Assembly: GCA_012961565.1 (NCBI GenBank)
Contig: DTZC01000242.1
Span: 1 to 5,466, forward strand
DNA: 5,466 nt
Direction: 5' to 3'
Source of the DNA: Dehalococcoidia bacterium
GTDB lineage: Bacteria > Chloroflexota > Dehalococcoidia > GIF9 > UBA5629
Part shown: positions 1 through 5,466 of the stretch, one piece after another
Layout of the letters: each line of letters opens with the position of its first letter
Position numbering within the stretch: the stretch's first letter is position 1
Program-made: the position numbers and the translations under genes
The notes under the pieces: generated by a model
Told to the model about the DNA's origin: nothing
Seen by the model: only the letters and a program-made list of their open reading frames with translations
Database searches by the model: none

Positions 1-8
1 GATTACAG

Positions 9-1589
9 ATGATGAAAAAGACTTGCCAACTAGCTTTAATAGGCATTCTTCTCGGTGCTCTGCTGGCATACCCCCTCGTTATCCATTGCCAGCCACAAGC
101 AGCAGTTCCTACTCTTAACCTCTGGGATACCGGTCCATTAACCCTCGACCCGGCAATCTCCAGCGAAATGAGCTCACATACCTATGTCATGCAAATATTC
201 AGCGGGCTGGTCCGCCTGGGCGACGACTCCAAGCCTGCGCCCGATATCGCCCGCAACTGGCAAAAAAGCAATGACGGCAGGACATATACCTTCTATCTGC
301 GCAAAGGCGTAAGGTTCCATGATGGGAGAGAGGTCACCGCCCAAGACTTCAAGTATTCGTGGGAAAGAGCCTGCAACCCGGAAACAGGGTCACAGACTGC
401 AGCCACTTATCTAGGTGATATCGTCGGCGCCAAAGACATGCTCCAGGGTAAAGCCACCGAAATCAGTGGCGTTGAGGTCATCGACGACTACACGCTGAAG
501 ATTACTATTGATGCTCCCAAGGCTTACTTCCTAGCCAAACTCACTTATCCCACAGCCTTTGTTGTCGATAAAGCTAACGTTGAAACGGGGAAGAAATGGT
601 GGCACAAACCGAACGGGACCGGTCCCTTCAAACTCAAGGAATGGCAGGCAGGTAAGGTACTGATACTGGAGCCAAATGAACACTATTACGGAAAACCCGC
701 CACCACCAGAATCATCTTCCACCTGCTAGCTGGCATGCCAATGGCACTATATGAAACGGGTAAAATCGACGTGGCACCGGTCTATGAGTATTACATCGAC
801 GCCGTGACCGACAAAAGCGGTCCTTTCTACAGGGAACTGTCCATATTCCCCGAGTTAAGCCTGTTTTACATCGCTTTCAATACCACAAAACCGCCATTTG
901 ATGATGTCAATATCCGCCGCGCTTTCTGTCACGCAATTAACAAAGAGCGAATCATCAAAATCACCCTCAAAGGGACGGCAACCAAAGCCCACGGCATTCT
1001 GCCGCCGAACATGCCAGGATACAATAAGAACCTTCAGGGACTCACCTATGATGTAGATAAAGCAAGAAGTCTGATAGCCGCCTCAAAATATGGCAGTGTT
1101 GCCAATCTGCCCCCCATCACACTCACCACCTCAGGTTGGGGCGGCAACATACCCGAATATCTAGGTGCCATCATCCTCGACTGGCGTCAGAACTTGGGAG
1201 TTGAGGTTAGCGTAAGGCAACTCGAACCAGAAGTGTTTTCTTACCACTTGAAACAGGAAGTTGACGAGATGTTTATTACCGGCTGGATTGCAGACTATCC
1301 GGACCCCCAGAACTTTCTCGATGTTCTATTCCACACCGACACTGAGTATAATGCTGGCGGCTACAGCAATCCCGATGTCGACGCCCTGCTTGACCAAGCA
1401 GCTGTCGAACCAGACGAAACAACCAGACTCAACCTCTACCAGCAAGCAGAGCAAATACTGGTAAACGATGCCGCCTGCTTACCTCTATGGTTCGGGAAGA
1501 CATATCTCCTAATCAAACCTTATGTCAAAAATTACAACTTGGACGCTCAGGGTATCCCCACATTGAGCCAGGTTTACATAGAAAGATAA
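9..1589 (+). CDS. Extracellular peptide-binding protein of an ABC transporter (SBP family 5, OppA/DppA-like)
   Basis: The 526-residue protein captures peptides or a similar solute outside the membrane and delivers it to an ABC permease. An N-terminal signal is visible: MMKK, then a hydrophobic stretch at about residues 8-25. Cys27 (VIHC) could be a lipidation site, although His at -1 is not a normal lipobox residue. Family-5 hallmarks follow in order: YTFYLRKGVRFHDG at 93-106 with VTAQDFKYSWERA just after, GTGPFKLKEW at 203-212, FYIAFNTTKPPFDD at 286-299 followed by NIRRAFCHAINKERI, and ADYPDPQNFLDVLF at 428-441. The length fits the family (about 500-600). Two ATG codons stand in tandem at 9 and 12. 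The ribosome binding site would lie to the left of the window, so the exact start is not proven. No permease or ATPase gene is in view. The substrate cannot be told from sequence: oligopeptides, dipeptides, nickel and sugars are all used by this family. The gene ends with TAA, 6 bp from the stop of the convergent herA. Confidence 0.93.
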   Translation: MMKKTCQLALIGILLGALLAYPLVIHCQPQAAVPTLNLWDTGPLTLDPAISSEMSSHTYVMQIFSGLVRLGDDSKPAPDIARNWQKSNDGRTYTFYLRKGVRFHDGREVTAQDFKYSWERACNPETGSQTAATYLGDIVGAKDMLQGKATEISGVEVIDDYTLKITIDAPKAYFLAKLTYPTAFVVDKANVETGKKWWHKPNGTGPFKLKEWQAGKVLILEPNEHYYGKPATTRIIFHLLAGMPMALYETGKIDVAPVYEYYIDAVTDKSGPFYRELSIFPELSLFYIAFNTTKPPFDDVNIRRAFCHAINKERIIKITLKGTATKAHGILPPNMPGYNKNLQGLTYDVDKARSLIAASKYGSVANLPPITLTTSGWGGNIPEYLGAIILDWRQNLGVEVSVRQLEPEVFSYHLKQEVDEMFITGWIADYPDPQNFLDVLFHTDTEYNAGGYSNPDVDALLDQAAVEPDETTRLNLYQQAEQILVNDAACLPLWFGKTYLLIKPYVKNYNLDAQGIPTLSQVYIER

Positions 1590-1595
1590 CCGATC

Positions 1596-3233
1596 TCAAG
1601 GCCCCCACAAGTCCTCCATATCCTTTTCCACCTTTCTCTTTAATTCAGCAGCTTCAAGGAAACCAAGCTGCTTATATGATTCCGCCGAGCCATATTCACG
1701 AATCTTAATCACCACCGGCATGGGCACAGCATACCCGAAGATAAGCGCCTGCTGTTTTGTTTCCAGCTTGGATAACACCGATTTCAATTCATGTTTGCCC
1801 GAGACGCCGGCAAGTACACTATCAATATCCCGTTCGTCATCAAGAAGGCAGGTCACCTTGGTCCCCAACTGGGATATGACCTCATCATCAATACCGCTGG
1901 GACGCTGGTCAACCACCAACAGAGTGACATTATACTTCCTCATCTCACGGGCAATTCTCCCGAAGATAGCCCGGGCTGAGACCTCGGGGTTTAAAAAACG
2001 ATGCGCTTCCTCGATAGTGATTACCAGCGGCTGAGATGGAGCCACATTTCCCCCCAGCTCACTCTCTGCCTTCTCCCTGTATTTAGCATAAATCCGCCGA
2101 CTGAGCAGGTTAGCTACCAGAATGTATGCAGCAAAATCATCATACCTCCCGAACTCGAGAATTACGTTAATACCCCGCTCTAGGTACTCCAATATACAGC
2201 GCACGGAGTCGTCTGGTGCCCGGGGAACCAAAAACGGGAACCGCCGCAGATTCTCCAGTCCACGCCGCAAATTGCGGTAGGTGCTATCATGGATGTTAAA
2301 CCTTGAAGTGAACTGTTTGCTGTCCTCATCACTCAGGCTGAGCACTGTTTCCAGCCACTTCTTGTCGCCGAACTCCCGCCTAAGCTGATACACTGCCTGT
2401 GTGGCAGCTTCGGTCAGGTTCAATGTCTGCCGCAGTAACTCAATGTCCTCAGGTTCAATCTCATCATAGCCAATCCTGACTACAAAATCAGTGCTTACTC
2501 CCCTCCGCCTCGAGCTTTCCTCGTCCAGAGCAAAAATCGCCACCTTAGAGGGAAAAAGCTGTTTTAGCCCCTTCACCCGGTAGCCCTTCTCACTCCTTCC
2601 CTCCCAACCATATTCATTATGCATATCAAACACCAAGTTAACTGCCACACCTTTCTGCAAAATGCCGATAAGGAGCAGACGGGTCAAAAAAGTCTTCCCC
2701 GTGCCGCTCTTACCAAAAACCCCGTTGGAGCGCTTGACAAACTGGGCGACATCCAGACAGACCTTAGTCTCCATATCCAGCGGTGTGCCCACATAAAAGC
2801 GCTTCTCATCCTCAGCACCAAAAACGAGTTCAACGTCACGCTGGGATGCCAGCCTCACCTCGGAGAAATGGGGTGGCACCGTCTTCGCTGGCTGCGGTCC
2901 CTCCAGCAGACTGGCAGCATCCCCACCCATGGTGAGCATAGGCAAGACGCGAATCTTTCCGTAAGTAGCTGTCCCCACAACCACCTGGGCAATGAACGGG
3001 TCAGAGACATCAGGCGGTGAGAGCATAGCTCTGGGGTCAACCGTCTCCAGACTGACATCAGTAATCATGCCGAAGAAACGGCGCTTCTCCCCCTCGATAG
3101 CCACATACCGTCCTACTGCGATATCCTCCACCGACACTGAACTATCAAGCTTCGCCTCCACACCACGGGTCAGTGAACCTGAGACAATAATGCCCAGGCG
3201 GTTATGTGTGCCAGAATTTTGACCTTCCTTCAT
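1596..3233 (-). CDS. herA: HerA family DNA translocase/helicase ATPase
   Basis: The 545-residue protein is a FtsK/HerA-superfamily ATPase, expected to form a hexameric ring that pumps double-stranded DNA and feeds the NurA nuclease. Residues 12-65 or so look like the HAS barrel (LGIIVSGSLTRGVEAKLD, then GRYVAIEGEKRRFFGMITDV). The ATPase core follows. Walker A is GKSGTGKT at 174-181 with Lys180. DMHNEYGW at 203-210 corresponds to the family's D-x-H-G-E-Y motif, with Asn in place of Gly. Walker B is LVITIEEAH at 403-411, with Glu408-Glu409 where many ATPases have Asp-Glu. The segment REMRKYNVTLLVVDQRPSGI (429-448) holds the conserved Gln-Arg-Pro sensor/arginine region. Residues 451-510 resemble the usual HerA C-terminal part. 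The ATG at 3233 overlaps the TGA of the upstream HAS-like gene (ATGA), and AGAGG sits 5 nt before it, so the two are probably translationally coupled. The gene is complete with no frameshift seen. Family assignment is firm; a repair versus defence role is inference. Confidence 0.95.
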   Translation of the reverse strand: MKEGQNSGTHNRLGIIVSGSLTRGVEAKLDSSVSVEDIAVGRYVAIEGEKRRFFGMITDVSLETVDPRAMLSPPDVSDPFIAQVVVGTATYGKIRVLPMLTMGGDAASLLEGPQPAKTVPPHFSEVRLASQRDVELVFGAEDEKRFYVGTPLDMETKVCLDVAQFVKRSNGVFGKSGTGKTFLTRLLLIGILQKGVAVNLVFDMHNEYGWEGRSEKGYRVKGLKQLFPSKVAIFALDEESSRRRGVSTDFVVRIGYDEIEPEDIELLRQTLNLTEAATQAVYQLRREFGDKKWLETVLSLSDEDSKQFTSRFNIHDSTYRNLRRGLENLRRFPFLVPRAPDDSVRCILEYLERGINVILEFGRYDDFAAYILVANLLSRRIYAKYREKAESELGGNVAPSQPLVITIEEAHRFLNPEVSARAIFGRIAREMRKYNVTLLVVDQRPSGIDDEVISQLGTKVTCLLDDERDIDSVLAGVSGKHELKSVLSKLETKQQALIFGYAVPMPVVIKIREYGSAESYKQLGFLEAAELKRKVEKDMEDLWGP

Positions 3234-3820
3234 TTAAGCCTCTTAAGCAGTGAACTCAGTTTCCTAGCATCGCCGCTCAGTAGATAAGCTAGTTCCCTAC
3301 CAGCCCGGACCAAAAAAGCCTGACGGTCAGGATGAGCCTGACTGATATATCGCAGGCAAGCCGCAGTAACCTCCTCCATAGGGACAGGTAGTCTGGCATC
3401 GACAAGCAAGCCGAGAAAGTCTAGGCAATCGGTGAACGTCCTGATCTCCTCCTCCGTGCAGATATAAACAAAACCGTGGATGGGTGCTGGCCTCTGTGGC
3501 AGGTGCTGGCACAGACTATCGCCTTGACTATATCCTACCACCAGAACGTTGAAATCAGTCCTCAAAAGCCTGGATAGCTGGGGATTAGCTTGGAAGATTT
3601 CATCCTCGCTCTCCATCTTTTCACCCCGAGCTACTATCCGCCGCCCCGGCTCAAGGCTATGAGTCTCAATATTATAGACCACGCCGTAGATTTCAAGAGG
3701 CTTCCCCCCAACCCTGACCAGACAGCCCAAGGGAGGCGCCTGTTCCAGCTTATAGCACTGAGCAGTAAACTCAGCGCTGCTGGACTCGACAACCTCGGCT
3801 ATTTTACTCGGTACCTCCAC
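3230..3820 (-). CDS. Small HAS-barrel-like protein between nurA and herA; possible HerA-NurA accessory subunit
   Basis: This 196-residue protein has no signal peptide, membrane segment or nucleotide-binding motif. Residues 6-65 look like a HAS barrel: IAEVVESSSAEFTAQCYKL, APPLGCLVRVGGK at 28-40, EIYGVVYNIET at 43-53, then PGRRIVARGEK. Residues 90-120 (FNVLVVGYSQGD, then LPQRPAPIHGFVYIC) parallel HerA 82-127, where VVVGTATYG is followed by PAKTVPPHFSEVRL. The protein therefore resembles the pre-ATPase part of HerA. In place of the ATPase there is a mostly helical C-terminus (about 122-196) ending in basic residues (KLSSLLKRLK). The start is GTG at 3820. An in-frame stop lies upstream, and the next in-frame Met is residue 69, inside the barrel. 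The gene follows nurA by 133 bp and overlaps herA by 4 bp. I infer a partner of the HerA ring or an adaptor to NurA; no biochemical role is known to me. The reading frame is very likely real; the fold assignment is by eye. Confidence 0.8.
   Translation of the reverse strand: MEVPSKIAEVVESSSAEFTAQCYKLEQAPPLGCLVRVGGKPLEIYGVVYNIETHSLEPGRRIVARGEKMESEDEIFQANPQLSRLLRTDFNVLVVGYSQGDSLCQHLPQRPAPIHGFVYICTEEEIRTFTDCLDFLGLLVDARLPVPMEEVTAACLRYISQAHPDRQAFLVRAGRELAYLLSGDARKLSSLLKRLK
3239..3243 (-). promoter_or_regulatory. Ribosome binding site of herA, inside the end of the HAS-like gene
   Basis: Read on the minus strand, AGAGG lies 5 nt before the herA ATG and within the last Lys-Arg-Leu-Lys codons of the upstream gene. 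Together with the ATGA overlap this fixes the herA start at 3233 and supports coupled translation. Confidence 0.7.
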
Positions 3821-3953
3821 TTTTTGACTTTTGCTCCTAATTACAGACCTAATGCCTTAGCAGCCAGGCACAACAATCCTCAAATTATCTGACCTGATAC
3901 AGTACAAGCCGGGAGCCCTAGCACAAACTAGCCAACATCCCTGAACAGCCTTC
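3821..3953 (-). other. 133-bp gap between nurA and the HAS-like gene
   Basis: No gene is seen here. On the minus strand there is a GATAAT box (3884-3889), five of six matches to a -10, but no convincing -35 at 16-18 bp, so an internal promoter is only possible. A short inverted repeat, TGCCT/AGGCA with an 8-nt loop, lies near 3852-3869 and has no T-tract after it, so it is not a terminator. The gap is longer than expected inside a tight operon. Confidence 0.4.
3834..3838 (-). promoter_or_regulatory. Probable ribosome binding site of the HAS-like gene (long spacing)
   Basis: AGGAG on the minus strand lies 13 nt before the GTG start at 3820, longer than the usual 5-9. A second, stronger match, GGAGG (3814-3818), sits inside codons 1-3 with no usable start codon behind it in frame. 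The GTG is still the best start, because an in-frame stop lies farther upstream and there is no Met until residue 69. Confidence 0.5.
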
Positions 3954-5156
3954 CTAAAGCCACCTGATTCTTTTGCTTTGCCGCTTGGCTGAGCTTTCCA
4001 GATACACTCCGCCTTCTGCCAGAACTTGCTCAACCAATATCCAGAATTGCTCCCGGTCAGCACCTGTGACCACTGCCTGCTCATGTGCCTCGCTCAAGGC
4101 GACTGGATACCCCAGCCCTCGCTGACATTGGTCTAAGACCACTGAATGCACCAATCCCACCAGCTCCCCATCCTGAGCCACCCACTGAGGAACTTCCACC
4201 CTGGCTATCTCGCCATCTAACCTGATATAGAAGAAATTGACCTCTTGAGCTCCGTAATACTTCAGCACCACTGAAGAACGGCTGCCGAATATAGCCGACC
4301 GTTCTCCCACAGCCAACACTCTGCCGAAAAGGTCACGGTCAAGCAGGTTTCCCACTCTATCACACTCCCGCCCCTCGAACTTACCCGGGCAATTGCGGTC
4401 GCAGTCCACAGGCTCATAAGGACAAATAGCCAGCCGCAGCAGATTAACCACATCCGTGCTGCGGGGAAAGCTGATATAGCTGGCTACTGCCAGCCGTCTG
4501 CGCGGCACAAGCTCTCTCAACCTGTTGAGATGCTTCAAAAAGCCCCCTATTAGCAGTTCACGGATTACGAAATCGCTATACGCCTGCCCCGTCAAGCCCC
4601 ACAATATGAGAGAGCCGTCAAGCAACGCCACAACTGGCATGTCTCCTGTCAACTGATGCGCTCTTTCAGCTAGCACACGGCATTCTTCGACACTGCGTTT
4701 CACTCCCAGAAGCTGCCCTTCTATCGGAGTACGCTGTCCATCTGGAGAATCAATGGTGGTCTCCTCGTCCTCAAAATAGAGGAATGGGAAACTTGAGAGC
4801 TGAGCATCAGCATTCTTCCCGTACTGAAGCCGGACAACGCCGATATTTATCAGAAAACAGTGAGCTGACTGATGACGGTCGATATCAATATGAGAACCGT
4901 CACTAGCTAACACGATGAAGTCTTCGGGACAGGGCGGTGCTGGCTGACACAGGTCAGCTCTTTCTTTGAGAGCGGCAACCAGCCAGGTGGTCTTGCCCGT
5001 TTCCACCCTCCGCCTTAACCCATCAAAGTCAGTAGCCACAGATTTGAGGGTTTCCACAGCAAAGTCGAGCCTAGTCTTCCTCTCAGTCTCTCGACTCCTC
5101 ACAGCGGCAGCCAAATCCCATATCTGACCGATAACATTAGTCAGGTCCAGCGACAT
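3954..5156 (-). CDS. nurA: NurA domain nuclease
   Basis: The 400-residue protein is a NurA-type nuclease (RNase H-like/Argonaute PIWI-like fold, Mn-dependent in studied archaeal members) that degrades DNA strands at ends together with HerA. Motifs seen: VLASDGSHIDID at 82-93 with Asp86, the first metal ligand; RSVEECRVLAE at 154-164, which probably supplies the conserved Glu; ALLDGSLILW at 177-186 with Asp180; and YPVALSEAHEQA at 350-361 with Tyr350 and His358. The 8-residue Tyr-His spacing equals that of Tyr291/His299 in Sulfolobus NurA. All catalytic positions therefore appear intact. A cysteine set, Cys245, Cys252, Cys256 and Cys265 (C-x6-C-x3-C-x8-C), sits between the second Asp and the C-terminal motif and may bind a metal. 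The C-terminal tail is basic (KRQSKRIRW). The ATG at 5156 is preceded by GAGGA at a spacing of 4 nt, and the gene ends with TAG. It is the first gene of the unit, downstream of a good promoter-like sequence. Confidence 0.93.
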   Translation of the reverse strand: MSLDLTNVIGQIWDLAAAVRSRETERKTRLDFAVETLKSVATDFDGLRRRVETGKTTWLVAALKERADLCQPAPPCPEDFIVLASDGSHIDIDRHQSAHCFLINIGVVRLQYGKNADAQLSSFPFLYFEDEETTIDSPDGQRTPIEGQLLGVKRSVEECRVLAERAHQLTGDMPVVALLDGSLILWGLTGQAYSDFVIRELLIGGFLKHLNRLRELVPRRRLAVASYISFPRSTDVVNLLRLAICPYEPVDCDRNCPGKFEGRECDRVGNLLDRDLFGRVLAVGERSAIFGSRSSVVLKYYGAQEVNFFYIRLDGEIARVEVPQWVAQDGELVGLVHSVVLDQCQRGLGYPVALSEAHEQAVVTGADREQFWILVEQVLAEGGVYLESSAKRQSKRIRWL

Positions 5157-5160
5157 CTTT

Positions 5161-5165
5161 TCCTC
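5161..5165 (-). promoter_or_regulatory. Ribosome binding site of nurA
   Basis: GAGGA on the minus strand ends 4 nt before the ATG at 5156. It supports that start over any internal Met; the next in-frame Met lies far inside the domain at residue 173. Confidence 0.7.
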
Positions 5166-5222
5166 AAGATAAGCCTTCGCTCACCACCGGTCTTTTTTTA
5201 TCCTTACCCCCGTTAAGTATCC

Positions 5223-5251
5223 AGTATATCACGCGGTCTATCCCCAAACAA
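5223..5251 (-). promoter_or_regulatory. Predicted sigma70-type promoter of the nurA operon with extended -10
   Basis: On the minus strand, TTGTTT (5246-5251) is followed by exactly 17 bp and then TATACT (5223-5228). The -10 is preceded by TG one base away (TGATATACT), an extended -10 that can compensate for the weak -35 (three of six matches). Transcription would begin near 5216, leaving a leader of about 60 nt. That leader contains a run of seven A (5193-5199) and the GAGGA site. An inverted repeat GCGGT/ACCGC (5233-5237 and 5254-5258) flanks the -35 and could be an operator, but five-base arms are weak evidence. Confidence 0.55.
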
Positions 5252-5343
5252 TCACCGCAAGGGAGAGTGTTTAGCAACAACTGATTCCTGATACATCTTA
5301 ATTCACCAATGTAGTCTCGGCCTGATATACCCTCACTGACCAC

Positions 5344-5397
5344 TGTAGCCCCGACCCTTCAGGGTCGGGCAGCCGAGGCTTTAGCCTCAGCGCTACA
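5344..5397. repeat. REP-like inverted pair (BIME-like) folding as a three-way junction
   Basis: An outer stem, TGTAGC (5344-5349) with GCTACA (5392-5397), encloses two hairpins. Hairpin A pairs CCCGACCCT (5350-5358) with AGGGTCGGG (5361-5369), best drawn as 8 bp with a TTCA loop. Hairpin B pairs GAGGCT (5375-5380) with AGCCTC (5383-5388). It is extended past one C-A mismatch by GC (5372-5373) with GC (5390-5391). Only C5370 and A5371 are unpaired at the junction. Each strand begins with GTAG followed by a hairpin, the layout of REP sequences mobilised by REP-associated tyrosine transposases (RAYT), here as two units facing each other. No transposase gene lies in the window. Without a T-tract it is a poor intrinsic terminator. 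The structure is certain from sequence; the REP identity is inference. Confidence 0.8.
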
Positions 5398-5421
5398 TCA
5401 TTAATGTAAATTAATTTTAAT

Positions 5422-5440
5422 CCGTAGGTTGAAACCCGGG
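5422..5440. repeat. Imperfect GTAG-associated palindrome, possible degraded repeat unit
   Basis: CC, then GTAGGTT, a GA loop and AACCC lead into GG. GGTT (5427-5430) pairs with AACC (5433-5436) and the outer CC with GG, but three central positions do not pair cleanly. The GTAG at 5424-5427 and the position 25 bp from the clear REP-like pair suggest a decayed third unit. It could equally be chance. Confidence 0.25.
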
Positions 5441-5466
5441 GCTATGAGCAAGAATAATCCCCAGCC

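Larger units (their letters stand above)
3230..5156 (-). other. Likely operon nurA - HAS-like gene - herA (continues to 1596)
   Basis: All three minus-strand genes run in the same direction. The last two overlap by ATGA at 3230-3233, so at least those share an mRNA. The 133-bp gap between nurA and the HAS-like gene holds no recognisable terminator with a T-tract. Read-through from the nurA promoter is therefore the simplest reading, although a weak internal promoter cannot be excluded. The region as entered covers the first two genes and the junction; herA extends to 1596. Confidence 0.75.
5157..5466. other. 310-bp intergenic region upstream of nurA
   Basis: No credible coding sequence is found on either strand. 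The region holds the nurA leader and promoter (5157-5251), a plain stretch at about 5260-5343 where I see no gene or strong fold, the three-way-junction repeat (5344-5397), an AT-rich stretch (5400-5421) made mainly of TTAAT/ATTAA words, and an imperfect palindrome (5422-5440). The window ends before any right-hand gene, so whether that gene is divergent from nurA or points toward it is unknown. Confidence 0.6.

Noticed and set aside
1720..2034. A 104-codon plus-strand open frame opposite the herA 3' part
   Set aside because: Antisense shadow of the HerA coding region; no recognisable protein features.
2619..3020. A 133-codon open frame on the plus strand opposite herA
   Set aside because: It lies wholly antisense to a well-conserved ATPase gene, and its translation shows no domain or family motif.
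3857..4084. A 75-codon minus-strand frame overlapping the nurA end and the following gap
   Set aside because: Most of it overlaps nurA in another frame, and the product shows no motif; the nurA frame is clearly the coding one there.
5185..5200. Plus-strand terminator suggested by a run of seven T at 5193-5199
   Set aside because: Only a short ACCGGT palindrome precedes it, with no stable stem; the same run is better read as an A-tract in the nurA leader.
3893..5329. Recurrent word CCTGATA(C/T)A at 3893, 4221, 5287 and 5321
   Set aside because: Slightly over-represented for its length, but one copy is coding, spacing is irregular and no gene logic links the sites; likely chance.
5344..5397. 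Intrinsic terminator in the GC-rich hairpins
   Set aside because: Neither strand has a run of T after the hairpins, and the fold is a closed three-way junction rather than a single stem.
5429..5460. Plus-strand promoter beginning with TTGAAA at 5429
   Set aside because: No -10 resembling TATAAT is found at 16-18 bp, and any gene it would serve is outside the window.
5157..5466. CRISPR array, tRNA or riboswitch in the intergenic region
   Set aside because: There are no regularly spaced direct repeats and no cloverleaf. The only strong fold is the three-way junction, which matches no riboswitch class I recognise.

Overview
The window looks like chromosomal DNA of a bacterium with mid-range GC. 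Three things suggest the Chloroflexota, perhaps class Dehalococcoidia: a bacterial herA-nurA cassette, an OppA/DppA-type peptide-binding protein, and an intergenic repeat whose arms resemble repeats I associate with genomes of that group. This assignment rests on recognition by eye and is tentative.

Layout. Positions 9-1589 (+) encode a complete solute-binding protein of an oligopeptide/dipeptide ABC transporter. Its stop codon faces the herA stop codon across only 6 bp. Positions 5156 down to 1596 (-) hold three genes read in the order nurA (5156-3954), a small HAS-barrel-like gene (3820-3230) and herA (3233-1596). The small gene and herA overlap by 4 bp (ATGA), and nurA is separated from the small gene by 133 bp. 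A credible sigma70-type promoter with an extended -10 lies about 70-95 bp upstream of nurA. The last 310 bp (5157-5466) contain no gene. They carry that promoter, a 54-bp element that folds as a perfectly packed three-way junction (two inverted REP-like units with GTAG feet), an AT-rich stretch and a weaker palindrome.

How the genes work together. HerA (hexameric DNA translocase) and NurA (nuclease) are known partners in DNA end resection in archaea. In some bacteria they serve in repair or anti-phage defence. The gene between them resembles the N-terminal HAS-barrel region of HerA but has no ATPase domain. It is translationally linked to herA, so it may be a third subunit of the same machine. 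NurA also carries a four-cysteine cluster in the middle of its domain that could bind a metal. The peptide-binding gene is convergent with the cassette and shows no functional link to it; its permease and ATPase genes, if present, lie outside the window to the left.
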